DNA of 16,258 nt from Funneliformis mosseae (taxonomy: Eukaryota > Glomeromycota > Glomeromycetes > Glomerales > Glomeraceae). The notes under the pieces are model-generated. The model saw only the letters and a program-made list of their open reading frames with translations, was not told the DNA's origin and made no database searches. The stretch covers positions 1 through 16,258 of the forward strand of contig CAJVPP010002118.1 in NCBI GenBank assembly GCA_910592005.1, in the 5' to 3' direction. Shown in pieces: positions 8,162 to 16,186 of the stretch; position 1 is the first letter of the stretch, and each line of letters begins with the position of its first letter. Made by a program: the position numbers and the translations under genes.

Positions 8162-9739
8162 ATGTCAAAGAATTATTCGATATATATTGTATTCTGGTTT
8201 TTAATTCGATTGGTAATTGAAGTAAATTGCCAAAAAACACCTTTCAAGCCATTAAAGCGATATGCTCACACTGCTACACTTATTGATAATAAACTTTACA
8301 TCTTAGGTGGTCGAGTTACTACAACTACTTATAATGAAAATATTGGAAAACAATTTTTTTATCTTGACGTTTCTGTACAATTTAATACTAAAAATTTAAT
8401 ATGGCATGATCTAACAGACATCAATATTATTCCAGCGCATCGTGCCGCTACATCTGCTAGAGGTGGTGCATATAATGATACTTTGTTTTTATATGGAGCA
8501 AAAAATGATAAATTCAAACTGGAATTATTTTATACATTTGACACAAAAAGTAATTCATGGAGTATTCCAAAATTAGTTGAAAATGGAGATAATATCAAGA
8601 CAAAACATAATGTAAAAGGCATCGTTGATGATAATGGGAAGATGTATTTGTTCGGTGGAAATCATGAGAATAGAACAACTTTTTATGATGATATGCTTAT
8701 TTTGGATACAATTAATTTGAATTTGAACATGGGAAGTTTAGTTAATGCCCCTACTCAAAGAATTCTTTATGGTGCAACGTTCGTTCCAAATAATTTCATT
8801 ATTTATTTTGGTAAGTAATCATATTTAGTTAATAAACATTGTCTTATACATTGTTAATAAATGTTTATTAAATAGGTGGCTCTAAGGATGATGCTAATAA
8901 TGCTTATCCATTAAAAGAGGTGATTTATTAATTAAATAATATACAAAAAATAAACATTATAAGTTACTAATAAAACCTCAGGTTTACTTATATGATACGA
9001 TTAATGATAATTGGAGTATAAAGGCAAGTTTAATTGATGGATTTTATCTAGTAGTAAATATTTTTAAATTGTTAAAAACTTAATTATATAATTTTTACAT
9101 TAGACAACTTTAGGTACAATTCCTTCGGATAGAAATGCTTTTTCTACTGTCCTCGGTAAGTAAGCAAAATATGTATAGGAAGTTTTGAACTTTAACTAAA
9201 AATGACAATGATATTGTGATTAATTAAAGGGTTGGATGGACAACGAGTAATAATTTTTGGAGGAGCAAATTTAAATAAAAACATTTTACTTCCAGAAGCA
9301 CTTTATGTATTAAATTTGACAAATTTTGAATGGTCCATTCCAAAAACGTCTGGAAAAACGTCTGCAGAGTCAAGACGTTGGCATGGGGCAAATGTAATTG
9401 GAAATTACATGGTTATAACATTTGGTAAATATTAATTAACTTTGTTAAAAGTTTTAAATTGTTAAATTTTAAATCTGATCAAATTTTAAATTAATAGGTG
9501 TAGGTGAAAATGAGAATGAAATTGACAAAGATGATGAAATTTTATTGCTTGATATTAGTAATAACAATGAATATATATGGATAAACGATTTTTCAACGAA
9601 GCAATCAACAAAACTATCAATACCAGTTATAATCGGTATAATTATAGGAACAGGACTTTTTCTATCATTTGGAAGTTTCTTTTTGTATAAACGAAATATA
9701 TCCAATAAAAAGAATAGATATGAAAGAGAAACTCAATAA
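8162..9739 (+). CDS. Secreted, membrane-anchored kelch-repeat protein (six exons)
   Basis: Exons are 8162-8810, 8876-8919, 8982-9023, 9104-9155, 9230-9424 and 9498-9739, giving 407 residues with all phases closing. Residues 1-23 form a signal peptide (hydrophobic IYIVFWFLIRLVI, likely cut after VNC). Kelch motifs follow, for example RYAHTATLIDNKLYILGG (about 33-50), with further blades marked by YLFGG, VIIFGG and VITFG plus paired Trp/Tyr (NNSWS-, NDNWS- and FEWS-type turns). A single membrane helix (about 370-391) is followed by a basic 16-residue tail ending RYERETQ. The topology is therefore an outside beta-propeller on one membrane anchor. Such proteins are numerous in Glomeromycotina and are often labelled galactose oxidase-like, but no catalytic copper site is evident here. 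Ligand and role are unknown. Intron 3 (9024-9103) uses a GC donor. AATAAA follows at 9795-9800. Confidence 0.9.
9024..9103 (+). other. GC-AG intron in the kelch gene
   Basis: The preceding exon ends AAG and the intron begins GCAAGT, ending TTACATTAG. Splicing here keeps the kelch frame (NDNWSIK joined to TTLGTIPSDRNAF). The only nearby GT, four bases downstream, shifts the frame and destroys the kelch reading. GC-AG introns are a known minor class with otherwise strong donors, and AAG|GCAAGT fits that pattern. Confidence 0.8.
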
Positions 9740-9794
9740 AAATGAAGGAAATAATAATTTAAATCAATAACTCCTACCTAAGGGAGTAAGTATT

Positions 9795-9800
9795 AATAAA
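9795..9800 (+). terminator. Likely polyadenylation signal of the kelch gene
   Basis: AATAAA lies about 55 bases after the stop codon. Another AATAAA overlaps the stop itself (9735-9740). Either could serve; A/T richness weakens the inference. Confidence 0.35.
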
Positions 9801-10313
9801 ATAATTATTGATAGTATAAGCAACAATTACTAAAGTGTTATGATGAATAAATAATATTTTATTAATGCAATTTTATATCATCACATAAATATTAAATTAA
9901 TAGGTATTTATTTTAAAGTACCGAGACCAAATATATAACTTAAAAAATTTTTTCTTGAGCTAAATAAGTATTTCAAGGTAATTAATGTTACAAGGTCTTT
10001 ATTACCACACATTTCAAGTATTTATACGTCAATATTTGGAGTTCTTTATTTCAAAAAAATAGTTTAGAAATCAATTCTTCATGATTAAAATATGAAATCA
10101 TAATTTATCATTATCATAAAGGATTTAGCCTTTGTAAAATTTATAGAATCAAAGCGATTAAAAACAGAACTTCATGTTGAATTGTTAGTTATTTTATATA
10201 ATACTTATTATTCAAATAGAAATTAAGCATACAAAGAAATATTAAATGAATTCGCAATTTGTAAAAACTAAAATACATTAAAGTCGTATTAATATTCTAT
10301 AAAAAGAATAAAA
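9801..10313. other. Intergenic, nothing recognised
   Basis: This is AT-rich sequence after the kelch gene. No frame, splice series or RNA gene was seen. Confidence 0.5.
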
Positions 10314-10451
10314 ATGTCAAGACTTTTAAAAAAATCATTAAGAATACATTACGATGAAGCGTTGACGACATTTGACCAAGTTCATTTGTTTAACCTACAA
10401 AGAATAAACAAAATTTTTCAGAAAATATCTGTCGTTGTAAGAACAATGTAA
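10314..10451 (+). CDS. Small open reading frame, 45 residues, uncertain
   Basis: An ATG in good context (AAAAATGTC) opens 45 codons beginning MSRLLKKSLRIHYDEALTTF and ending VVVRTM before TAA at 10449-10451. The predicted peptide is basic, with alternating hydrophobic residues, and has no signal peptide or known motif. Two donor-like sites lie inside its end (GTAAGA at about 10437 and GTAAAT at 10448), so it could also be the first exon of a longer gene, but I found no convincing continuation. A random frame of this length is somewhat unusual at this base composition, though not decisive. Confidence 0.2.
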   Translation: MSRLLKKSLRIHYDEALTTFDQVHLFNLQRINKIFQKISVVVRTM

Positions 10452-10585
10452 ATGTTCTATAAGACTCAATGTATCGTAATAACGTTGAAAAAAATAATAG
10501 AAAATTATAACTAGTTGATTGTTTTACTGATTCTCAAATATTTAACCTTCATTCTTTTTAATGTTAAATAAGCCATATTTTGTGA

Positions 10586-10642
10586 CATAGCATTTATCCT
10601 AATCAGGTAATATTAACATAAGTACTGTACCACCATGCTATG
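10586..10642. repeat. Inverted repeat CATAGCAT ... ATGCTATG
   Basis: Perfect 8-bp arms enclose about 41 bases containing CTAATCAGGTAA and AGTACTGTACCACC. The same CTAATCAGGTAA string recurs in inverted orientation near 11225-11237. The element may be a fragment of a small transposon or a structured transcript; neither can be shown here. Confidence 0.35.
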
Positions 10643-11490
10643 ATGACTTTGACAGAATATAAACCATTATTTTAATTGATCTTTAGAAGATTTAAAGTAT
10701 GATGTTAATAAAATATTCATTCTTAAATCTTAAACGAAATTGTGCTCATATGAAACATTCAAAATGACAATATTAAAAATCTTGTATTCTTCGATAATTA
10801 TATCGAATAAGAAATTAATTAAGATTTGATTTCGTTATCTTTCTTGAATAAAATATTGATAAACGTTCAAAAAGATATTTATTTAAATTGATCTTATGTA
10901 ATTGTTTGAAGGCACTTACGAGCGTATTTTTCAAATTTTTATTGCAATGTCGTATTTAGAGACTATTAATTGAATTTTTCAGTTCTTAAGATAATTAACG
11001 GCATTAAGTACTGCAATAAGGACTATGCTAAGTAAGTTTTATTTAATTTACAGACTTCTAAAAGTTATAACCATTATTTGCTCTAATTAATAATCGTTAC
11101 GAATGACATTTTTTCTTTATTTACAAATGTTAAGAAGTAATGCTGATTATTAAAGATGGATTCATAGAAATAAAAATAAATAATAATAAAGTCGAAATGA
11201 AACCGAGCAGTATTCCTGTTATTTTACCTGATTAGCATGGCATAGTACCGGCACCTTATTTTATTACAATCATAGCTTTTTAATATCAATTAAAAAATAA
11301 TATAATATATACAAAGGAGCTTGCCAATAGGTTAAATTTCATTAATAATAGATTTTTAAAAGGCAAAATGGCATAAGCCATAAAATTTTATTGAATAGTA
11401 AAATTATATAGAGATAATTGAAAAGGTACATGAAAATAATTAAAAAAAAGAAAAAAAGAAAAGAAAATACATATAAAGAAAATAACTTAA
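10643..11490. other. Intergenic; related short motifs but no gene
   Basis: No frame or RNA gene is supported. A spaced motif GTACT...ATGCTA is seen at about 10622 and 11010 on plus and about 11250-11232 on minus, and is reported as a finding. The stretch ends in a purine-rich run (about 11440-11470). Confidence 0.4.
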
Positions 11491-11501
11491 GAGCCGTCAC
11501 A

Positions 11502-11548
11502 AGTCTGTAACTGCAAAAGCGTGCGGATAAACCACAAGTTAACAGACT
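11502..11548. ncRNA. Strong hairpin in a GC-elevated island, possible structured RNA
   Basis: AGTCTGTAACT (11502-11512) pairs with AGTTAACAGACT (11537-11548), eleven pairs with one bulged T, around a 24-base loop. The stem has more G-C pairs than other hairpins in the window. Similar strings AGCGTGCGGA (in the loop) and AACGTGCGAC (just after) flank the 3' arm. A snoRNA was considered, but clear C/D boxes or a two-hairpin H/ACA layout could not be drawn. Strand and class are unknown. Confidence 0.25.
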
Positions 11549-11592
11549 GAAACGTGCGACAGCACTTAAACTAAAAAGTTAGTAATTTAATA

Positions 11593-11673
11593 ATGAAACG
11601 AACTGCAATAAGAAAAATGAAATGTTTGCTTCTCTGTTGTAGTAAATTATCTAAAAAACGCCATGAGACCTGA
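11593..11673 (+). CDS. Very small open reading frame, 26 residues, doubtful
   Basis: From ATG it reads a Lys/Arg-rich peptide with a Cys/Leu core (KMKCLLLCCSKL) and stops with TGA. The same frame continues open beyond the stop with only widely spaced further stops to about 11959, including YLRESSYLLRVAAYDIPP (about 11716-11769). It may be a fragment of a decayed coding region or simply a product of the lower A/T content here. No family is recognised. Confidence 0.12.
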   Translation: MKRTAIRKMKCLLLCCSKLSKKRHET

Positions 11674-11847
11674 ACTTTTTCTAAGCAACGTGCCAAAGCT
11701 CTGTTCTGTTCTTTATAACCTTATATTTATCTAAGAGAGTCTTCATATTTACTACGAGTAGCAGCTTACGACATCCCTCCCTAAGAAAAATATCAATAAT
11801 ATATTATTCATGAAGTTGAGCATGAAAGGGAAAGCCATACTCCCTGC

Positions 11848-11919
11848 TTATTTGTAGAAGTTGTTCCAGTCTAAGCTATCGAGACGTTGTTGATTGCTGG
11901 TTGCGAAGGTTGCTGGCAT
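11848..11919 (-). pseudogene. Minus-strand reading frame behind a promoter-like region, broken
   Basis: ATG at 11919-11917 opens MPATFATSNQQRLDSLDWNN followed by FYK and TAA. Skipping to the next frame at that point gives ISREYGFPFHAQLHE before another stop, which suggests a frameshifted coding sequence. Upstream on the minus strand a CCAAT motif (12010-12006) and an A/T-rich TATA-like stretch (about 11975-11960) precede the ATG by about 90 and 45 bases. The LDWNxFYK string recalls fungal mitochondrial import or assembly proteins, but too little is left to name a family. Confidence 0.2.
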
Positions 11920-12005
11920 TTTCAAAAAAGTAGACTATGGAAAATAGAAGAGACTTTAATAAAATATATTTAATCAAAAAAAGTGTCGTGGGAAAATCCT
12001 TTCCT

Positions 12006-12010
12006 ATTGG
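12006..12010 (-). promoter_or_regulatory. CCAAT box candidate
   Basis: ATTGG on plus is CCAAT on minus (CCAATAGG), about 87 bases upstream of the minus-strand ATG at 11919. Its position fits a promoter for that frame. The evidence is a five-base motif only. Confidence 0.2.
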
Positions 12011-12079
12011 CTGATGATCATTGCATGGAACAACATTTCAGATTTTGGAGATCGAATTTTCACGAAACGGTAATATTTC

Positions 12080-12436
12080 GATAGGTTGCGCCTTAAATTT
12101 TTTTTTATAATCAAATGAAAATAAGGAGTATACATTTATACAGTAACTTTTTTGCATAAGGCGAAACAAATTTCCATTTTACAATTTCTTCTAAATTTGT
12201 AATTTGATTTAAATAAAGAAATTTATAAGACTAAAAAAATAAACAAAATAATAATGAACTGTATTAGCGTTAAACCTTGTTAATGTTCAACATTCTTGAT
12301 TTTATTAGTCAATAAACGAAGAAGTGGGCAAATGTAGAAGTAGGAAAATATGGTATACATTCATTTGTTTTTCGTAATTTATCATTTTCTTTTTTTTTTA
12401 ATTTTCTCGAACGTGATTGGGGACCAACTTTAATTG
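12080..12436. other. Intergenic, nothing recognised
   Basis: AT-rich sequence between two minus-strand coding-like fragments. It contains poly-T runs at about 12099 and 12391. No gene is supported. Confidence 0.45.
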
Positions 12437-12545
12437 TCAGTCATCTACAATTGAAAAAGGACCAGTACAACTGCTCGTGAATGTGGTTTCCTTTGTAAGG
12501 GTCTGCGATCTTTCTGTAGAAGGAATTGCTATATCATCTTCCCTT
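12437..12545 (-). CDS. Possible terminal exon of an unidentified minus-strand gene
   Basis: After an acceptor-like TTGATTCACAG the minus strand reads 36 codons, REDDIAIPSTERSQTLTKET and then TFTSSCTGPFSIVDD, to a TGA at 12439-12437. The composition (Thr, Ser and acidic residues, few Lys/Asn/Ile) is protein-like and unlike translated A/T noise. A possible partner exon lies upstream on the minus strand, ending in a GCGAG|GTGAAT donor near 12856. It leaves two bases (AG), which would pair with the one base needed here. That exon has no ATG and reads LNIFTASLTFDLTSFFIRVA, so the join is speculative. No family is recognised. Confidence 0.25.
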
Positions 12546-13102
12546 CTGTGAATCAAAAAACTGCATTGTATGAAAATATTGAACTTTTAATAATCTTCTA
12601 ATAAAATTATAAAAATCTATAATACAAAAGAAACATCAAAGTAAATTTTTTATAATACTATAAATGATTTAATTTTTATCAAATTGATGTACCAATTTTA
12701 TTTATCTAAAATATATATAATTAATAATGATATAAAAAATATGAAAGATTATAATATTTAATCTCTGATGATTTAAAAAATTGTTTTAGCTTTAATTTCT
12801 TTTTTAAGAGAATTTTAAATAAAAAAAGAAGAGAATTAAACCTAATGGGATTCACCTCGCAACCCTTATAAAAAACGATGTTAGATCGAAAGTTAATGAA
12901 GCCGTGAAAATATTTAAATTAGTTTTTAGCAATATTTCGTAATAGTAAATTAAATACAGTAAAATATTTTTTTTTTTAGAGTTAGGTAAAGGATATTATT
13001 AATGACAATGAAAACTAAAAGGTGTAATTGAAACAATGCGAATTCATTAAAAAAAAGCTGTTCAACTTTTGATTTCCAACTTCGAATTTTGACATTTATT
13101 AT
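12546..13102. other. Intergenic and leader region upstream of the SAM-domain gene
   Basis: Mostly AT-rich. GGTAAAG at 12985-12991 could be the donor of a leader intron that ends at the T-run plus AG at 13151-13152. A partner exon for the minus-strand frame at 12437-12545 may lie at about 12856-12950. Confidence 0.3.
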
Positions 13103-13107
13103 CCAAT
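13103..13107 (+). promoter_or_regulatory. CCAAT box candidate upstream of the SAM-domain gene
   Basis: CCAAT lies about 52 bases before the ATG at 13159. It is plausible as a promoter element only if the leader is not interrupted by an intron ending at 13152. Confidence 0.2.
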
Positions 13108-13158
13108 AAAGATGATTTCTTACCCATGCTGATTATCTCTTTTTTTTTTTAGTTAAAA

Positions 13159-13847
13159 ATGTCATTCTCTTTAAAATATTATTTCAATCAGAAAAGAGTT
13201 CTATTTCCTTCTAATAATTTATTTATAAATTCAATACACAGGATTTCGATTAAAAATAATATTCCTCCTTTAAATTTAATTCAACGAAGTTATAGAAGAG
13301 AAGTTGATTCAACAACCCTTTCAAATATTTCAAATAACACAGATAGTACTTCAAATATTACAAAAAATACATTAGTTGATAAAGATTATGAAAAAAGAAG
13401 AAGAAAACATCAAAGAAGTCAACGGAGAGTACAAGAATTCTTTGAAAATAATTTAAAAAATGAGATTAATTTTAAAGCATTAGAAGGTAAATAATACATA
13501 ATTAATATATATTTTCTTTTTTTTTAAAAAAAAAAAATTTAAATTTCTTTTTTGTAGATTTTCCCAATTGGCTCAAATGCTTTAGATTACATAAATGGGC
13601 CCCATGTTTTGAAGGGATGAAATGGCAAGAGATTATCGAATTAAATGAAAAAGACTTGGTTAAATTAGGTGTTTCTAAAAGTTATGTTAGATTTATGTTG
13701 TTAAAGGATTTTCAAAAGATTAAAGCTGCTTTGGTAAATATATTTTTATATTTTTTTTTTGAAAAAAAAAAGTTGAATTAAGAATTCTTATTTTTTTTTT
13801 TTTGTTTTCAGTCCAAAAATAAAGCTTCAGCCTCTGATAAATGTTGA
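13159..13847 (+). CDS. SAM-domain protein with mitochondrial-type leader (three exons)
   Basis: Exons 13159-13486, 13558-13733 and 13812-13847 give 179 residues and close in phase. Residues 1-47 are rich in Arg, Lys, Ser and hydrophobics with no acidic residue and end IQRSYRR, as expected for a mitochondrial presequence with an Arg-type cleavage site. A polar Ser/Thr/Asn linker (50-71) and a strongly basic patch (79-90, KRRRKHQRSQRR) follow. Residues about 113-168 are a SAM domain: NWLKCFRLHKWAPCFEGMKW, then a helix ending LNEKDLVKLGV and a long last helix from SKSYVRF to KIKAAL. The WL..LRLHK...FEGM.W..I..L....L...GV layout resembles the RNA-binding SAM domains of Vts1/Smaug. The distant alternative is the SAM-like IGR fold of mitoribosomal protein mS41. 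RNA binding in mitochondria is inferred. The start is the first ATG after a T-run/AG that may end a leader intron. AATAAA overlaps the stop (13847-13852). Confidence 0.85.
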
Positions 13848-13852
13848 ATAAA

Positions 13853-14347
13853 ATTATTTTTCGTTATAATCTGGAGAAATATTAATTTGTCAAAACAAAG
13901 AAAGCCTTGATAATGTTGATTTACTCTAAAAAGAGTTCTCATTTTTGACTTTTTTATAATATATCGTAGAATTTACAACCTGAATATTTTTATTTTATTT
14001 ATTTTTTTTTTTTTTATAAAAATAATATAATATTCATGCCTAAGCATTTATATATACGTGATATTTATTCATTTGAATATAAATAATACAATGGTTATCT
14101 TTTTTATGATATATAAAGATTTATTCCAGCGAATAATGCTTTTACATATCTGATTGTAAACTCCAAATATATTTTTTTAATAGGAAATAAATAAAATAAT
14201 TTAACAAAAATTAATAGTATTAATAGTCCATTATTATTATTTTTGTACAAAACTAAAAAATTAACAAAACTCAAAATCAGAAAATAAACTATAACAACAT
14301 TTTTTTTTTTTTTAAAATTTGCAAAATGTTCGTCATCTACGTCTCTT
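13853..14347. other. Space between convergent genes (both 3' UTRs)
   Basis: The SAM gene (plus) and the formin gene (minus) end facing each other, so this stretch holds their 3' untranslated ends. It contains long T runs at about 14004-14017 and 14301-14314 and no coding signal. Confidence 0.6.
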
Positions 14348-16186
14348 TTACGTATCTGGTATTGGTGGAGTATCTTCTTTGAGTCTATTCAATATATTTT
14401 CGGCTTTCATTGCAATTGACATATTTCTACCTAAACGTTTTTCTTTGCCACCACGTCTCCTTCGAGATCGAGAATCCAAATCTACTCCATCTCTTAAAGA
14501 TTCCAAGAGATTGTCCATAAGATGTTTTTCTTCTACAGAATCTTGTGAAGCTGAACTGATATTGACACTTGGGCTCGGGCGAGCATGTTTTTTGCGATTT
14601 TCCGCTTCCTATTTAATCAAAAAATTTTTTTATTAATAAACAGAAAATCAAACACAACCAAATATTATAAATACCTCTTTTCGTTTTTGAATTGCCAATT
14701 CACGTTCACGTTGTTGCTTGTTCTCATTTCTTGCTTTCTGTAAACATAACTTAAATTATTAAATGTAAGAATTAAAAACGCGGGTGAAACAAAAACAAAC
14801 CTCAAATGATGTAATAAATGTTTTAAACACTCCAAAGAACTCATCAGGTTTAGTATTTTTTGGATCTTCACCAAAATATGCTACTACATCTTTATAAGCT
14901 ACTTCCATAGCAGTATATTTAACCTGAAGTTCTTCAAACTTCTGTTGCGAATTGATGACAAAGCTTTTCATTACAATAGGGAACCTATCATTTTTTTCTA
15001 ATTCGACATCTGTAAAATGTTTTTGAAGTTCAACAGAAAGATCATTCAACTTTGTTCCCATAATTCTATATTCATTGGTCATCTCTTGTTGTGAAACTAT
15101 AATAAAAAAATGTGTTAATTAAGGTTAAAAATATAAATCAACAAATTGAAAAAAAAAATTTAACCAACCTCTGCATGCAGATCCACAATCTTTTAAATCA
15201 TCAATAAACTGTAATACATGTGGTAATTTATCCTCAACAATATTTGATAGGAAATGAAGTAATGTGTGCGAACTACTATGAGTTGCCTTAGTATCAACAA
15301 GCTAATCGATTTGCAGAATAATATTAAAATGAATAGAATAATACACTGATTAAAGAATTATATAAATACTTAATGCAATTCTTACTTTATTAATACTAGA
15401 AATTTTGATACCGAACGCGCCACCTTTATGAGTACTCCCATTCATATAATTACCCAGTAATAAAATAAGCTAATAATTAATTATAAAGTTAGAAATGAAT
15501 AAACTAAATAGAAATTAACAAATATTTAACAAAGGTTTATTAAAACTTACACCTAAAAGTTCTTTAAAATGTTTAGATTCTTTGAGTGCTATTGAGGCAT
15601 TCAATATTGATAAAACGGACTATAAAAATTAAAGAAAGCCGTTAATTGCTTGAAAAAAAAAAAATAATGTGTAATTACTTTTTCAAAGTACTAACGTTAT
15701 CAACATCATCAAACTGCTCTTTAAAAGTAACATAGAAATACATGTACTTCAAACGTTGTTCATATCGATGAATCTTCATGACTTCAACAAAGAATCTATC
15801 AGCATAAGCTAAATTTTCAAGCACATCCTCTGGTGCGTCTTTATATGTTGACAATTTACCACGCTATAAATAACAATAGAAAGAAAAAAGTTTTGATAAG
15901 GAAAAAGTATAAAAAATGATAAAAAAAAAAATATCTTAATCGTAACTTAACCTCATCGGCAGTTGGTATGTATAACATTAACTGATTTAGAAGATTCTCT
16001 GTACAAAAAAGTTCATCCATTTCGATGATCTTTTTATGAATTTCTTCAAATGTAAAATTTTTATAACGACCAAGGGCAACATCTTTATAAAATTATATTC
16101 ATGAATTTAAATATTAATAACTAAAATATATTTAATAAAATAATGAAAGAAAGAAATCACTTACTAATGTTTTGTGCACGTTTATG
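14348..16186 (-). CDS. Diaphanous-type formin, 3' half (FH2, coiled coil and DAD); 5' end outside window
   Basis: Formins nucleate and elongate unbranched actin filaments through a dimeric FH2 ring. Exons in transcript order: 16186-16165, 16082-15952, 15863-15696, 15619-15551, 15469-15386, 15301-15169, 15096-14801, 14737-14675 and 14608-14348, giving 408 residues and a stop with phases closing throughout. FH2 hallmarks are KRAQNINVALGRYK (about 2-15), PEDVLENLAYADRFF (about 62-76), the GNYMN signature (136-140) and LLHFLSNIVEDKLP with VSQQEMTNEY beyond it. A charged coiled coil (about 300-330, KQQRERELAIQKRKEEAENR) leads to a DAD: LMDNLLESLRDGVDLDSRSR followed by RRR (352-374), the autoinhibitory motif that binds the N-terminal DID/FH3 region. 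A Rho-GTPase-controlled formin is therefore expected. GBD/FH3, FH1 and the FH2 lasso lie beyond the right edge. Introns are 63-88 bp. Confidence 0.93.
16165..16186 (-). other. 22-base microexon of the formin gene
   Basis: It encodes HKRAQNI plus the first base of an Asn codon, the conserved FH2 KRxQN segment. The donor GTAAGT (16164-16159) is ideal and the acceptor is AATTAG. In-frame stops (TAG) stand immediately upstream in the intron, so the exon cannot extend further left in the transcript. Neighbouring exons are 69-296 bases. Confidence 0.7.

Noticed and set aside
8058..8240. Minus-strand open frame of 60 codons across the kelch start
   Set aside because: It overlaps the signal-peptide region of the kelch gene, has no motif and a Lys-rich noise-like composition.
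9469..9705. Minus-strand open frame of 78 codons
   Set aside because: It is the antisense of kelch exon 6, which encodes the membrane anchor and tail on plus in phase with five other exons.
11490..11590. tRNA, C/D-box or H/ACA snoRNA in the GC-elevated island
   Set aside because: No GGTTCRA B box, no paired C and D boxes, and no second hairpin with H box could be drawn.
11848..11919. Naming the minus-strand frame as Pam17 or another mitochondrial import subunit
   Set aside because: Only the LDWNxFYK string suggests it, and the expected Arg-rich continuation is absent.
13812..13855. Alternative acceptor at 13829-13830 for the last SAM exon
   Set aside because: The earlier CAG follows directly after the T run and is the first AG. 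The alternative also gives only a short tail and has no pyrimidine tract of its own.
14319..14636. Plus-strand open frame of 105 codons
   Set aside because: It is the antisense of the last formin exon (coiled coil/DAD), whose minus-strand reading has clear family motifs and splice sites.
14665..14874. Minus-strand open frame of 69 codons
   Set aside because: It runs across a formin exon, intron and exon in the wrong frame. The correct frame is defined by the FH2 sequence.
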